Below are positions 1 through 8,649 of a stretch of 64,000 bases of DNA, one piece after another. Under the pieces are notes generated by a model. That model ran no database searches. It was given only the letters and a program-made list of their open reading frames with translations, and had not been told where the DNA came from. How positions within the stretch are numbered: the stretch's first letter is position 1; each line of letters starts with the position of its first letter. Source of the stretch: Flavobacteriaceae bacterium (GTDB taxonomy: Bacteria; Bacteroidota; Bacteroidia; Flavobacteriales; Flavobacteriaceae); assembly GCA_947446635.1 (NCBI GenBank), contig CANFHF010000008.1, forward strand, positions 1 through 64,000, in the 5' to 3' direction. The translations under genes were made by a program, and so were the position numbers.

Positions 1-413
1 AAACCAGCAACTCCAAGACCCATTACAGTTCCACCACCAAAAGATACTTTTAATGCTTGTGGCAAACTAGTACGAGCTGCTTGTGTTGTGCGAACATTAG
101 TTTTGGTAGCGATTTTCATTCCCATATTTCCTGCAAAGGCAGAAAAGAAAGCTCCAAAAACAAAAGCAACTACAATTAATATGTTTGTTGTTTGGAATAT
201 TAAAGACATTCCTGCCAAAACAATACTCGCTATCACTACAAATATAGCTAATAATCTATATTCTGCTTTAAGGAAAGCTAAGGCTCCTTCATAGATATAA
301 TCTGAAATCTCTTTCATCTTACCGTCTCCGGCATCTTGTTTTAAAACCCAAGATCTTTTGATTAACATAAATGTTAATCCTATTAACGCCATTACTATTG
401 GAATATAAATCAT
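1..413 (-). CDS. hppA: Membrane-bound pyrophosphatase (ion-pumping PPase), N-terminal part
   Basis: This is the N-terminal 137 residues of a membrane pyrophosphatase, an integral membrane enzyme that couples pyrophosphate hydrolysis to Na+ and/or H+ export; the rest lies outside the window. The reverse strand reads MIYIPIVMALIGLTF, then a lysine-rich loop, then DYIYEGALAFLKAEYR and NMGMKIATKTNVRTTQAAR, which match the first transmembrane helices and the IAT-x-N-x-RT region of the family. ATG at 413 is the first start after the predicted promoter and agrees with the usual family N-terminus. The soluble PPase gene lies immediately upstream on the same strand. Ion specificity (Na+ versus H+) cannot be judged from this fragment. 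Confidence 0.9.
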   Translation of the reverse strand, partial: MIYIPIVMALIGLTFMLIKRSWVLKQDAGDGKMKEISDYIYEGALAFLKAEYRLLAIFVVIASIVLAGMSLIFQTTNILIVVAFVFGAFFSAFAGNMGMKIATKTNVRTTQAARTSLPQALKVSFGGGTVMGLGVAG

Positions 414-466
414 TACTGTATATATAAATTTAATGTTTTGGAAATAAAAGTACAAAATTAAGGGTG

Positions 467-497
467 CAAACGTACTAAAATGGAATTGAAAAAGCAA
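467..497 (-). promoter_or_regulatory. Predicted promoter of hppA
   Basis: The minus strand carries TTG, a 20-bp gap, then TACGTTTG, matching the Bacteroidota TTTG/TAnnTTTG promoter pattern. It gives a leader of about 50 nt and would let hppA be transcribed separately from ppa. Confidence 0.55.
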
Positions 498-546
498 CCC
501 TCCTCCCTTAGAATATTGCTATTTATTTAAAAATAGGCTGTAAAAA

Positions 547-1077
547 TTACCTAATGCTAAATAAACCCTGGGGTTTGTTCGGAATTTGCTCAAATCGTTC
601 GGTGCATTCTTTAATAATAGAGAACGCCTCTTGCGCGTCTCCCCAACCTTCGACATCAACGACTTTATTTTCAAGATCTTTGTACACTTGGAAAAAATGT
701 TCTATTTCTTTCAATAAATGCTTGTTGATATCTGACAAATTATTTAAGGAACTCCAAATAGGATCTGAAACTGGCACACAGATAATTTTATCATCTGATC
801 CTTTGTCGTCTGCCATGTGGAAAACCCCAATTGGCTTTACTTCCATCACGCAGCCTGGAAAAGTAGGCTCGTTTATTAAAACCAAAACATCTAATGGATC
901 GCCGTCTAAGGCCAATGTTTCAGGGAAAAATCCATAATCTGCAGGGTACATCATAGATGAGAACAACATTCTGTCAAAACGTATTCTTTTTATTTCAAAG
1001 TCGTATTCGTATTTGTTTCTGCTTCCTCTTGGGATTTCAATTAACACATCGAAAGTATTTATTTTATCTGCGGCCAT
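547..1077 (-). CDS. ppa: Soluble inorganic pyrophosphatase, family I
   Basis: The enzyme hydrolyses pyrophosphate to phosphate in the cytoplasm and pulls biosynthetic reactions forward. The 176 residues match the usual length for bacterial family I PPases. The signature DGDPLDV at residues 58-64 supplies the metal-binding aspartates, and the N-terminal IEIPRGSRNKYEYD and YPADYGF segments are typical. A second, membrane-bound PPase is encoded directly downstream on the same strand, so a soluble and an energy-conserving enzyme for the same substrate are neighbours. A TAnnTTTG box lies 32 bp upstream of the ATG. Confidence 0.96.
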   Translation of the reverse strand: MAADKINTFDVLIEIPRGSRNKYEYDFEIKRIRFDRMLFSSMMYPADYGFFPETLALDGDPLDVLVLINEPTFPGCVMEVKPIGVFHMADDKGSDDKIICVPVSDPIWSSLNNLSDINKHLLKEIEHFFQVYKDLENKVVDVEGWGDAQEAFSIIKECTERFEQIPNKPQGLFSIR

Positions 1078-1108
1078 CTCGGTTTTTATTTTTTTAATTA
1101 TTTGGATG

Positions 1109-1116
1109 CAAACTTA
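1109..1116 (-). promoter_or_regulatory. Predicted -7 box of ppa
   Basis: TAAGTTTG on the minus strand, about 32 nt before the ppa ATG. No convincing -33 TTTG is seen at the usual distance. Confidence 0.4.
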
Positions 1117-1238
1117 AATAAATTATATGTTTTTATGATGAAAAAGTGGTTTTATCGTCTATTACGATTTCGTTCTTTTGTGGGAAATAAGCGAGTGGTT
1201 TGGTGTAAAATAATGCTGCTAGGCCGGGAGTGATTTTA

Positions 1239-3722
1239 CTAAAAATAGAACCCGAACGAAGCTTTTATAGCAAATTTATTTGCCTCAGGGCTATTGAGAT
1301 AATTACCTCTCCAGGAAAAATCAATTCTAAAAACCTTAAAAATATTTCCAATTCCGGCGCTGTATTCCCAATAGGGTTTTTCGGGGGCATTGTACACTAG
1401 TCCTGAAGCATTAATCAAACGGTTTTGGTTTGAAACCGTCCCGCAAACTGATTTTATTCCTATAATCTCGCGCCAATTTAGTTTTCTCATAAAAGGAATT
1501 CTAGCAAAAAATCTGCCTTGAAAATCATGGTCCCACTTTAAAGTTAGGTATTGATCGGTTAAAAATTCATAGTAATTAAGATTGCTAAAGGTATTCGAGA
1601 TTTCAAAAAGAGATTGATTTCCCGGCACAATGCTCATTAATCCTAATGGCACATAGCCAAATGTTTTTCCCATTTCTAAAGTCAAATTAGACCGTCCTAA
1701 AGGTCCTATTACTACGGGCTGCTTGTAGTATATTTGGATTTTTTTATAATTGAAATCACTAGAGAGTAATTCCTTGAATCCCTGACTATAATTCACAAAA
1801 ATGCGGGTAAATGGGCTGTCTGCATTATATCTTTCGACTGCAAAGCCAATAGGTTTTCTGTTTGGAGTATATTCAATCTGACAGTTTACCTCGGCCTGTT
1901 TTACCTCACTTTTTATTATTTTTTTAGACAAATCTGTATAATAATTAAGGCTAAAATCGGCTGAGGCTGAGGCCAAGGTTCGGTAGGAAAACCCCGTGCC
2001 GAAAGTTAAATTTTTTATAGGCTCCGCATCAATGGCAATACTACTCAAATTAACTTTGGTTAGTTTATTATTACTGCCCGATGTAAATATACCCGAAGAA
2101 GCATAACTGCGTCCTAGAATATCGTTTGTAGTGGTAAGAGATGCGCCAATTTGCTCAATATCTCTATGATGACCCCCTGAAAGGATGATTCTTTTTTTGT
2201 TTTCTATCATCCATTTCCCCACAACGCCATATTTAAATTGATCATCTTTAACCCCATATGCCATATATCCTTTCAATCGCCAGGAATCATTGGGTCCAAA
2301 GTACGTCCTTACGCCTGCACGCAAACGCAATCCTTCGACGCTGTTTTTTCCAACCATAGAATATATAGAGCCAAAATCTAAACCTCGGTAATTAAGATAG
2401 CCGCTGTCTATAATCTGCACCAGATTGTATAATTGCTTAAATTTCTTAACCTTTTGCAAGGTGTCAAGCATTTTATACACTCCTTTTTCATCCTTACTTA
2501 AATTTTCAAAACGGTTTTCATTCCAATAATCATCTGATTTATTGTAAACTTCTTTGTCAAAATAGTTCACCTCTTCTTTATAAAATTTTTCAGGTTTGCT
2601 AATGTTGAATTTGTGATCTCTGTAAAAAGTAGTTCGCTTGCCATAAACCCCTTTGGAATCTTCTTTTTTGTTTAAAGCAAAATCCGACATCATATAATCT
2701 TTGGTCAAAAGAAAGAGGGAATCATTGACAACGTCAAATTCTTGCTCGATATAAATATCCTTTACCCAGTTGACATTAGCGCTTTTAGTAGCTGCCATAT
2801 TAATTTTTTTGACAGCATAAGTGGTGTCATTAACCCAGAAATCACCTTTAAAAGTCAACTCGTTTTTTCTCCTTGGGTAAAAAATAATATTGTAACACCA
2901 TTTATTGTCCACAAAAGCGCTATCCCTTAACACATAATTATAGGTGTCTATTCCGGTTTTTGATAAGGGACTGGTAAAACTCTTGTCAAAAAAAGTCAAG
3001 TGATTTTCATAGATATCGTACTCAGAATATAAATCTTTTATAAACGAAACTATTTGCTGATTGCCATTAAATCCAGATGTTTTATTTGCTTTTTCTTTAG
3101 TTTTTAGCTTTTTTAATTTATTGTCTCCATACACATCTGACAAGGACTCATTTATAAAAACTGGCAAATAGGTTTTTCCTGTTATTTTTGAGGTGTCTAC
3201 CTGTTTAAAAATAAACTCCATTCCTTTGAAAAGCTTATTTTTCATATAAACACTATCAATAGAATTGATGTCAAATTCTAATTTTTCATATTTTTCCATT
3301 TGGTATTGGTCAAATAAACGCAAGCCGTTTTTGTGTTTTCTTTCCCAAATTTTTCTAAGAATAGCAAGTGCTGGATTATTCTTTTTTGATGTTTTACCCG
3401 AAAAAACTACCACTTCCTTTAGATTTTCAATTTCGCTTAATTGAATTACAAAATTATAATTGACTGCTTTCTCTAGGTTAATTTCTCTGTCGGAATAACT
3501 TACTGAACTTACGATCAGTATTTTGTAATTATTTTTAGATTCTAAATAAAAATGCCCGTCCTCATTAGAAACTACACCTTCATTCGAACCCTTGAAAATT
3601 ACGTTTGCAAACGGAATCGGTTGTTTTGATTTGTCCACAATTATGCCACTCACTTTTGTCTGTGCAAAAAATGGGATAATTACAAACAGGAAAACAAGCT
3701 GAAAGAATCTATTTTTTTTCAT
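1239..3722 (-). CDS. DUF5686 outer-membrane protein with carboxypeptidase-regulatory-like domain
   Basis: The predicted outer-membrane protein has 827 residues. It begins with a signal peptide (MKKNRFFQLVFLFVIIPFFA), followed by a CarboxypepD_reg-like beta-sandwich at roughly residues 22-110 (VSGIIVDKSKQPIPFANV). A long DUF5686 region follows, then a C-terminal beta-barrel ending in phenylalanine (SFGFYF). Such proteins are common in Bacteroidota surface biology, but the function of DUF5686 is not established. I chose ATG at 3722 rather than the TTG two codons upstream because the Lys-rich signal peptide starts there. The leader contains a terminator-like hairpin ending 4 nt before the ATG. 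Confidence 0.85.
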   Translation of the reverse strand: MKKNRFFQLVFLFVIIPFFAQTKVSGIIVDKSKQPIPFANVIFKGSNEGVVSNEDGHFYLESKNNYKILIVSSVSYSDREINLEKAVNYNFVIQLSEIENLKEVVVFSGKTSKKNNPALAILRKIWERKHKNGLRLFDQYQMEKYEKLEFDINSIDSVYMKNKLFKGMEFIFKQVDTSKITGKTYLPVFINESLSDVYGDNKLKKLKTKEKANKTSGFNGNQQIVSFIKDLYSEYDIYENHLTFFDKSFTSPLSKTGIDTYNYVLRDSAFVDNKWCYNIIFYPRRKNELTFKGDFWVNDTTYAVKKINMAATKSANVNWVKDIYIEQEFDVVNDSLFLLTKDYMMSDFALNKKEDSKGVYGKRTTFYRDHKFNISKPEKFYKEEVNYFDKEVYNKSDDYWNENRFENLSKDEKGVYKMLDTLQKVKKFKQLYNLVQIIDSGYLNYRGLDFGSIYSMVGKNSVEGLRLRAGVRTYFGPNDSWRLKGYMAYGVKDDQFKYGVVGKWMIENKKRIILSGGHHRDIEQIGASLTTTNDILGRSYASSGIFTSGSNNKLTKVNLSSIAIDAEPIKNLTFGTGFSYRTLASASADFSLNYYTDLSKKIIKSEVKQAEVNCQIEYTPNRKPIGFAVERYNADSPFTRIFVNYSQGFKELLSSDFNYKKIQIYYKQPVVIGPLGRSNLTLEMGKTFGYVPLGLMSIVPGNQSLFEISNTFSNLNYYEFLTDQYLTLKWDHDFQGRFFARIPFMRKLNWREIIGIKSVCGTVSNQNRLINASGLVYNAPEKPYWEYSAGIGNIFKVFRIDFSWRGNYLNSPEANKFAIKASFGFYF

Positions 3723-3726
3723 ACTC

Positions 3727-3762
3727 AAAAAAAAACTTCATCACATAGTTACGTGATGAAGT
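3727..3762 (-). terminator. Strong hairpin with U-tract between pdhB and the DUF5686 gene
   Basis: On the minus strand a 10-bp perfect stem (ACTTCATCAC pairing with GTGATGAAGT) closes an 8-nt loop and is followed by nine Ts. It is a textbook intrinsic terminator for pdhB, but it ends 4 nt before the ATG of the next gene and lies downstream of that gene's own -7 box, so it is also part of that gene's leader. Confidence 0.85.
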
Positions 3763-3764
3763 CT

Positions 3765-3772
3765 CAAATATA
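3765..3772 (-). promoter_or_regulatory. Predicted -7 box of the DUF5686 gene
   Basis: TATATTTG on the minus strand, directly upstream of the hairpin at 3735-3762. A start site here would place the hairpin at the very 5' end of the mRNA. No clear -33 element is seen. Confidence 0.45.
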
Positions 3773-3788
3773 ATTTAATTAATTGATA

Positions 3789-4766
3789 TTATTTATAAAG
3801 TACTTTTTTTACTGCTTTCACAACATCGGCTGCATCTGGCAACCATTCTTTAAGCAATACCGGCGAATAGGGCGCCGGAGTGTCGGCAGTGGTGATTCTT
3901 TGAATCGGAGCGTCAAGAAAATCAAAAGCACGTTCTTGAACCATATAAGTAATTTCGGAAGAAACACTTGCAAAAGGCCAAGCCTCCTCAAGAATTACCA
4001 ATCTATTTGTTTTTTTAACCGAAGTTAAAATCGTTTCATTATCCATAGGACGCACCGTTCTTAAATCGATAATTTCACAGGAAATGCCTTCTTTTGCTAG
4101 TTCATCAGCAGCGATATAAGCCTCTTTAATGATTTTTCCAAAAGAGACTATGGTCACATCAGTTCCTTCTCGTTTTACATCGGCAAGACCAATTGGAATC
4201 GTATATTCTCCATCTGGCACCTCGCCTTTGTCTCCATACATTTGTTCCGATTCCATGAAAATTACGGGGTCATTATCCCGAATAGCTGATTTTAAAAGCC
4301 CTTTGGCATCATAAACGTTAGAGGGAACCACCACTTTAAGACCAGGAGTGTTGGCAAACCAATTTTCCAAAGCCTGTGAGTGGGTTGCTCCTAATTGTCC
4401 CGCCGAAGCCGTTGGACCACGGAAAACAATAGGCACATTAAATTGCCCTCCTGTCATTTGACGCATTTTAGCAGCGTTATTTATAATTTGGTCAATCCCA
4501 ACCAAACAGAAATTGAACGTCATGTATTCTACGATCGGTCTGCAACCATTCATTGCCGATCCCACTGCAATCCCAGTAAAACCAAGTTCTGCAATAGGAG
4601 TGTCAATGACTCTCTTTTCGCCAAATTCGGCAAGCATTCCTTTAGAGGCTTTGTAGGCACCATTATAATCGGCAACCTCTTCACCCATTAAATAAATAGA
4701 CTCATCGCGACGCATTTCTTCGCTCATCGCTTCGCAAATAGCCTCTCTAAATTGTATCGTTCTCAT
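3789..4766 (-). CDS. pdhB: Pyruvate dehydrogenase E1 component, beta subunit
   Basis: This is the beta subunit of the thiamin-diphosphate-dependent E1 of pyruvate dehydrogenase, converting pyruvate towards acetyl-CoA. The 325 residues show the family pattern: MRTIQFREAICEAMSEEM at the start, EEVADYNGAYKASKGM, DTPIAELGFTGIAVGSA, GPTASAGQLGATHSQ and a C-terminal transketolase domain with EEAWPFASVSSE. ATG at 4766 was chosen because the family begins with this MRTIQFREA segment; 18 further upstream codons are open but unlike the family. The alpha subunit and E2 are not adjacent, so the complex genes are split in this genome. Confidence 0.93.
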   Translation of the reverse strand: MRTIQFREAICEAMSEEMRRDESIYLMGEEVADYNGAYKASKGMLAEFGEKRVIDTPIAELGFTGIAVGSAMNGCRPIVEYMTFNFCLVGIDQIINNAAKMRQMTGGQFNVPIVFRGPTASAGQLGATHSQALENWFANTPGLKVVVPSNVYDAKGLLKSAIRDNDPVIFMESEQMYGDKGEVPDGEYTIPIGLADVKREGTDVTIVSFGKIIKEAYIAADELAKEGISCEIIDLRTVRPMDNETILTSVKKTNRLVILEEAWPFASVSSEITYMVQERAFDFLDAPIQRITTADTPAPYSPVLLKEWLPDAADVVKAVKKVLYK

Positions 4767-4797
4767 GTTTTTTTGTTTGTGAGTAATTTTCGAATGG

Positions 4798-4805
4798 CAA
4801 AAATA
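4798..4805 (-). promoter_or_regulatory. Predicted -7 box of pdhB
   Basis: TATTTTTG on the minus strand, 31 nt upstream of the pdhB ATG. No clear -33 element. Confidence 0.45.
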
Positions 4806-5034
4806 AATATTTAAAACCACTTAAGGGCATAAATTAGAGTATAAAATAATACGAGAAATAAGAATACCAACATCAAAACCATCCAAAACTAGAAGCTTAT
4901 ACTTTCAAATTCGATTTTCGAGAGCTACTATAGCTAGGAAAAAAGATTTAAACCTTTAGAATAGCCAGGATCTAAAAAACGAAATATACCCTTGCTAATA
5001 TGCATTCATGGTATAATATTCCAATTATTTATTC
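4806..5034. other. Intergenic region between pdhB and etfB
   Basis: This AT-rich divergent spacer holds no open frame or RNA gene that I can support. Apart from the two -7 boxes at its edges I see only short imperfect inverted repeats, for example TCGATTTTCGA near 4920 and AGCTA/TAGCT near 4925-4935. Confidence 0.5.
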
Positions 5035-5042
5035 TAATTTTG
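5035..5042 (+). promoter_or_regulatory. Predicted -7 box of etfBA
   Basis: TAATTTTG, 29 nt before the etfB ATG. No clear -33 TTTG. Confidence 0.4.
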
Positions 5043-5071
5043 TAGTGCCAATTTAGAAAAAAAATTCAATT

Positions 5072-5818
5072 ATGAAAATATTAGTTTGCATCAGCCATGT
5101 TCCTGATACTACTTCAAAAATTAATTTCAGTAATGGTGATTCCCAATTTGACACTAATGGCGTTCAATTTGTGATTAATCCTAACGATGAATTTGGCTTA
5201 ACCCGTGCTATTTGGTTTCAAGAACAACAAGGCGCTACAGTTACAGTGGTCAATGTGGGAGGGCCAGAAACAGAGCCTACTTTGAGAAAAGCCTTAGCTA
5301 TTGGCGCCAATGAGGCCATTAGGGTAAATGCAAATCCTACAGACAGCTTCTTTGTTGCCAAACAAATTGCCGAAGTCATAAAAAATGGTGATTATGATGT
5401 TATTATTGCAGGTAAAGAATCATTAGATTACAATGGAGGAATGGTTCCTGGAATGATTGCTGGTATTTTAAACTATAATTTTCTAAATTGCTGTACTGAA
5501 ATAATAGTTGATGGGGATAGTGTAAAGGCAGTTCGAGAAATTGATGGCGGAAGAGAAACCGTTTCAACCACTTTACCCATAATCATTGGCGGACAAAAAG
5601 GATTGGTGGAAGAAAAAGATTTGCGCATTCCGAATATGAGAGGAATTATGACGGCGAGAACTAAAATATTAACTATTATAGAACCTGTTAGTGTCGCGGT
5701 AAATACCAAAGCGGTGAAGTTTGAAAAACCTGCTCCAAAATCAGCCGTGAAATTAATTGCTGCGGATAATTTGGACGAATTAATTAATTTATTACACAAC
5801 GAAGCAAAGGTTATTTAA
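5072..5818 (+). CDS. etfB: Electron transfer flavoprotein subunit beta
   Basis: This is the AMP-binding small subunit of the ETF heterodimer, which takes electrons from acyl-CoA and other dehydrogenases and passes them towards the quinone pool. The 248 residues begin MKILVCISHVPDTTSKI and contain NPNDEFGLTRA, the GKESLDYNGGMVPGMIA segment and VREIDGGRETV, all characteristic of the subunit. etfA follows after 74 bp, as expected for a two-gene operon. The spacer contains short repeated AATCTAAAATC units. Confidence 0.95.
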   Translation: MKILVCISHVPDTTSKINFSNGDSQFDTNGVQFVINPNDEFGLTRAIWFQEQQGATVTVVNVGGPETEPTLRKALAIGANEAIRVNANPTDSFFVAKQIAEVIKNGDYDVIIAGKESLDYNGGMVPGMIAGILNYNFLNCCTEIIVDGDSVKAVREIDGGRETVSTTLPIIIGGQKGLVEEKDLRIPNMRGIMTARTKILTIIEPVSVAVNTKAVKFEKPAPKSAVKLIAADNLDELINLLHNEAKVI

Positions 5819-5852
5819 GGCTGCTGTATAAAAATCCGAAATTCAGCTCACT

Positions 5853-5890
5853 TCAAAAATCTAAAATCGTTAATCTAAAATCTAAAATCA
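5853..5890 (+). repeat. Short near-tandem AT-rich repeat in the etfB-etfA spacer
   Basis: Three to four copies of the unit AATCTAAAATC (one variant with CGTT inserted) fill the spacer just before the etfA ATG. Similar units occur in other intergenic gaps of this window (22.4, 44.4 and 60.2 kb). Confidence 0.65.
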
Positions 5891-5892
5891 TT

Positions 5893-6861
5893 ATGTCAAT
5901 TTTACTATATGCAGAGTCCGTAGAAGGAAAGTTCAGAAAAGTTGCATTTGAATTGGCTTCTTATGCAAAAAAAGTTGCCGAAACAATGGGAACTACCGTT
6001 ACAGCAGTAACCATAAATGCCGGAGATGTTTCGGAATTATCAAAATACGGAGTCGATACAGTTTTAAAAGTAACCAACGATACCTTAGCTGGTTTTTCCG
6101 CAAAAGCGTATGCTGATGTCATTAAACAAGCAGCCCAAAAAGAAGATGCCAAACTAATTTTACTTTCTTCAACTACTGACAGCATCTATCTTGCTCCTCT
6201 TGTTGCCGTTTCGCTAGAAGCCGGTTTTGTTTCGAACGTGGTGGGATTGCCCGTAAACACAATGCCTTTCCAAGTAAAAAGAACTGCTTTTTCAAATAAG
6301 GCTTTTAACATCACCGAAATAGGATCTGATGTAAAAATTCTTGGTCTTGCCAAAAATTCTTATGGTATTTTCGAAAACACCACCGTCTTGACTGAGGAGG
6401 ATTTTAACCCTATCCTGGGCGAAAATGATTTTGGGGTAAAAATAGAATCCGTAGAAAAAGTTACCGGAAAAGTTTCTTTGGCTGATGCCGAGATCGTAGT
6501 TTCTGGAGGTCGTGGATTAAAAGGCCCTGAAAATTGGGGAATGATTGAAGAGTTAGCCGAAGTTCTTGGCGCCGCTACTGCCTGTTCAAAACCGGTATCT
6601 GATTTAGACTGGAGACCTCATGGAGAACATGTGGGACAAACAGGAAAGCCTGTCTCCGCAAATTTATACATTGCCATAGGCATTTCGGGAGCCATTCAAC
6701 ATATTGCAGGAATTAACTCCTCGAAAGTTAAAGTGGTCATTAATACTGATCCAGAAGCCCCCTTTTTTAAAGTCGCCGATTATGGAATTGTCGGAGATGC
6801 TTTTGTTGTTGTGCCCCAATTAATAGAAAAATTGAAAGTATTTAAAGCGTCCCATTCTTAA
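5893..6861 (+). CDS. etfA: Electron transfer flavoprotein subunit alpha
   Basis: This is the FAD-binding large subunit of ETF. The 322 residues show an N-terminal alpha/beta domain and a C-terminal FAD domain with VVSGGRGLKGPENW, the VGQTGKPVSANLYIAIGISG segment and INTDPEAPFFKVADYGIVGD, the signature near the C-terminus. It is translated from the same transcript as etfB. The direct electron acceptor (ETF:quinone oxidoreductase) is not in this window. Confidence 0.96.
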   Translation: MSILLYAESVEGKFRKVAFELASYAKKVAETMGTTVTAVTINAGDVSELSKYGVDTVLKVTNDTLAGFSAKAYADVIKQAAQKEDAKLILLSSTTDSIYLAPLVAVSLEAGFVSNVVGLPVNTMPFQVKRTAFSNKAFNITEIGSDVKILGLAKNSYGIFENTTVLTEEDFNPILGENDFGVKIESVEKVTGKVSLADAEIVVSGGRGLKGPENWGMIEELAEVLGAATACSKPVSDLDWRPHGEHVGQTGKPVSANLYIAIGISGAIQHIAGINSSKVKVVINTDPEAPFFKVADYGIVGDAFVVVPQLIEKLKVFKASHS

Positions 6862-6909
6862 TTTTATAATTCCGCCTCTAAATAGTACAACCTACAAACA
6901 AGATAATTG

Positions 6910-6917
6910 TATCTTTG
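6910..6917 (+). promoter_or_regulatory. Predicted -7 box upstream of the BFN-domain gene
   Basis: TATCTTTG followed by C, a frequent form of the box, about 106 nt upstream of the ATG at 7024. No -33 element is obvious. Confidence 0.4.
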
Positions 6918-7023
6918 CTTGAGGCAGCTTTTTTGTTTCGTGTTTTTTGATTAAAATTGCATTTTATTTTTCATTAAAAAAATAACCATAAAAAGGCACT
7001 GGGTGCTTTTCAATTCATCAATC

Positions 7024-7650
7024 ATGAGTTTAGTTAAATTATCCATAAAAGGAATATCCTATAGTCAAACCCAAAACGGAGCATACGCTCTGATTTTGAA
7101 TGAGATTGACGGCGAAAGAAAACTACCCATAGTTATAGGTGCTTTTGAAGCTCAATCCATAGCGATTGCTTTAGAAAAAGAAATCAAACCCCCTCGACCC
7201 TTGACGCATGATTTATTCAAAAATTTTGCGGATCGTTTTGACATTGTCGTAAAACAGGTCATTATCCATAAGTTGGTGGATGGTGTATTTTATTCTAGTA
7301 TTATTTGCGAAAGAGATAAAATAGAGGAAATAATAGATGCCAGAACCTCTGATGCCATTGCATTGGCATTGCGTTTTAATGCGCCTATTTTCACCTACAA
7401 AAATATTCTAGACAAAGCCGGAATTTATTTGAAAAACAATTCCTTGGAAGCCGACAAGGAATCACAAGAAATTGACGATATACTTTCGAATCCCCGAACT
7501 TTTAGCGGTCAAGAAGAAAGCAATCAGTCCGGAAAAACCTACTCCAAACATAGCCTTCAGGAGTTAAATGAATTACTGGATGAGGCAGTTTTGCATGAAG
7601 ATTATGAAAAAGCGGCCAAAATTAGAGATGAGATTTCGAAAAGAGAATGA
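7024..7650 (+). CDS. Bifunctional nuclease (BFN/DUF151) domain protein with C-terminal UVR motif
   Basis: The 208-residue cytoplasmic protein joins an N-terminal BFN/DUF151 domain (about residues 1-130; KLPIVIGAFEAQSIAIALE and RTSDAIALALRFNAPIF) to a C-terminal UvrB/UvrC-type motif (about 175-205; LDEAVLHEDYEKAAKIRDEI). DUF151 proteins have been described as nucleases in plants, but the bacterial role is unclear; the UVR motif is a helical hairpin used for protein contacts in UvrB and UvrC. ATG at 7024 is preferred over an in-frame GTG at 7003 because the domain starts there (MSLVKLSIKGISY). Confidence 0.85.
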   Translation: MSLVKLSIKGISYSQTQNGAYALILNEIDGERKLPIVIGAFEAQSIAIALEKEIKPPRPLTHDLFKNFADRFDIVVKQVIIHKLVDGVFYSSIICERDKIEEIIDARTSDAIALALRFNAPIFTYKNILDKAGIYLKNNSLEADKESQEIDDILSNPRTFSGQEESNQSGKTYSKHSLQELNELLDEAVLHEDYEKAAKIRDEISKRE

Positions 7651-7702
7651 TAAATTTTAGCTAGCATTGGTATTCGGTAAACATAACTATAACCTTAAAA
7701 AC

Positions 7703-7731
7703 GGAGAAATTGCTTCGTTTCTCGCAATGAC
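7703..7731 (+). repeat. Dispersed hairpin element just before thyA
   Basis: The 29-bp segment contains GAGAAA and TTTCTC around an 8-nt centre and, overlapping it, ATTGC and GCAAT. It abuts the thyA ATG. A related piece (GAAGCAATCGCAATGAC) occurs at 22330-22347, suggesting copies of the same short dispersed element. Confidence 0.5.
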
Positions 7732-8556
7732 ATGAAACAATACCTAGATTTAGTTAAACACGTTTTAGAAAGCGGAAATCAAAAAGGAGACCGAACTGGT
7801 ACAGGAACAAAGAGTGTGTTTGGTTACCAAATGCGATTTGATTTGGCAGAAGGTTTTCCAATGGTGACAACCAAAAAACTGCACCTTAAATCAATCATAT
7901 ACGAATTGCTTTGGTTTTTGAAAGGCGATACCAACATTAAATACCTTCAAGAAAATGGCGTTAAAATTTGGGATGCCTGGGCTGATGAAAATGGCCATTT
8001 AGGTCCCGTTTACGGACATCAATGGCGTAACTGGAACAGCGAAGAAATAGACCAAATCACTGAGCTCATCAATGAACTAAAAACCAACCCAAACAGCCGC
8101 AGAATGTTGGTTTCGGCTTGGAATCCGAGTGTTTTACCAGATAATTCAAAATCATTTTCGGAAAATGTGGCCAACAATAAAGCCGCTTTACCTCCTTGTC
8201 ACGCTTTCTTTCAATTTTATGTTTCCGACGGAAAATTGTCTTGCCAATTGTACCAGCGAAGTGCTGATATTTTTCTTGGCGTTCCTTTTAACATTGCTTC
8301 CTATGCCCTATTTACTATGATGATCGCCCAAGTTTGCGGGTTAGAAGTAGGCGAATTCATTCATACTTTTGGCGATGCGCACATTTACAACAACCATTTT
8401 GAGCAAATGGAATTGCAATTGTCTCGCGAACCAAAACCATTGCCGAAAATGATATTGAATCCTGCTATAAAAAACATCTTTGATTTTACTTTTGAAGATT
8501 TCACCCTCGAAGGATACGAACCACATGCATTGATAAAAGGTAGTGTTGCGGTTTAA
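7732..8556 (+). CDS. thyA: Thymidylate synthase
   Basis: The enzyme methylates dUMP to dTMP using methylene-tetrahydrofolate, yielding dihydrofolate. The 274 residues are close to the E. coli length of 264. Visible motifs are DRTGTGT near the N-terminus, [10 protein letters not shown], the active site [12 protein letters not shown] with catalytic Cys156, the [16 protein letters not shown] dUMP-binding segment and the C-terminal SVAV tail. folA, which regenerates tetrahydrofolate, lies 1 kb downstream on the same strand with two small genes between them. Confidence 0.97.
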   Translation: MKQYLDLVKHVLESGNQKGDRTGTGTKSVFGYQMRFDLAEGFPMVTTKKLHLKSIIYELLWFLKGDTNIKYLQENGVKIWDAWADENGHLGPVYGHQWRNWNSEEIDQITELINELKTNPNSRRMLVSAWNPSVLPDNSKSFSENVANNKAALPPCHAFFQFYVSDGKLSCQLYQRSADIFLGVPFNIASYALFTMMIAQVCGLEVGEFIHTFGDAHIYNNHFEQMELQLSREPKPLPKMILNPAIKNIFDFTFEDFTLEGYEPHALIKGSVAV

Positions 8557-8649
8557 ATTTTAACTAAATAATATTAATTCCTTCCAATTTATTTATAGCA
8601 TTGCAATCTTTCGCAACTAAAGATTAATTATTTACATAAAAAAACTAGT

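Noticed and set aside
554..937. Open frame opposite ppa (127 codons)
   Set aside because: It is the antisense shadow of the well-supported pyrophosphatase and has no family resemblance. The same holds for the many other open frames antisense to rpsB, nrdA, dxs and fbp.
4806..5034. Small RNA gene between pdhB and etfB
   Set aside because: Only short imperfect inverted repeats occur, with no hairpin followed by a T-run and no extra promoter.
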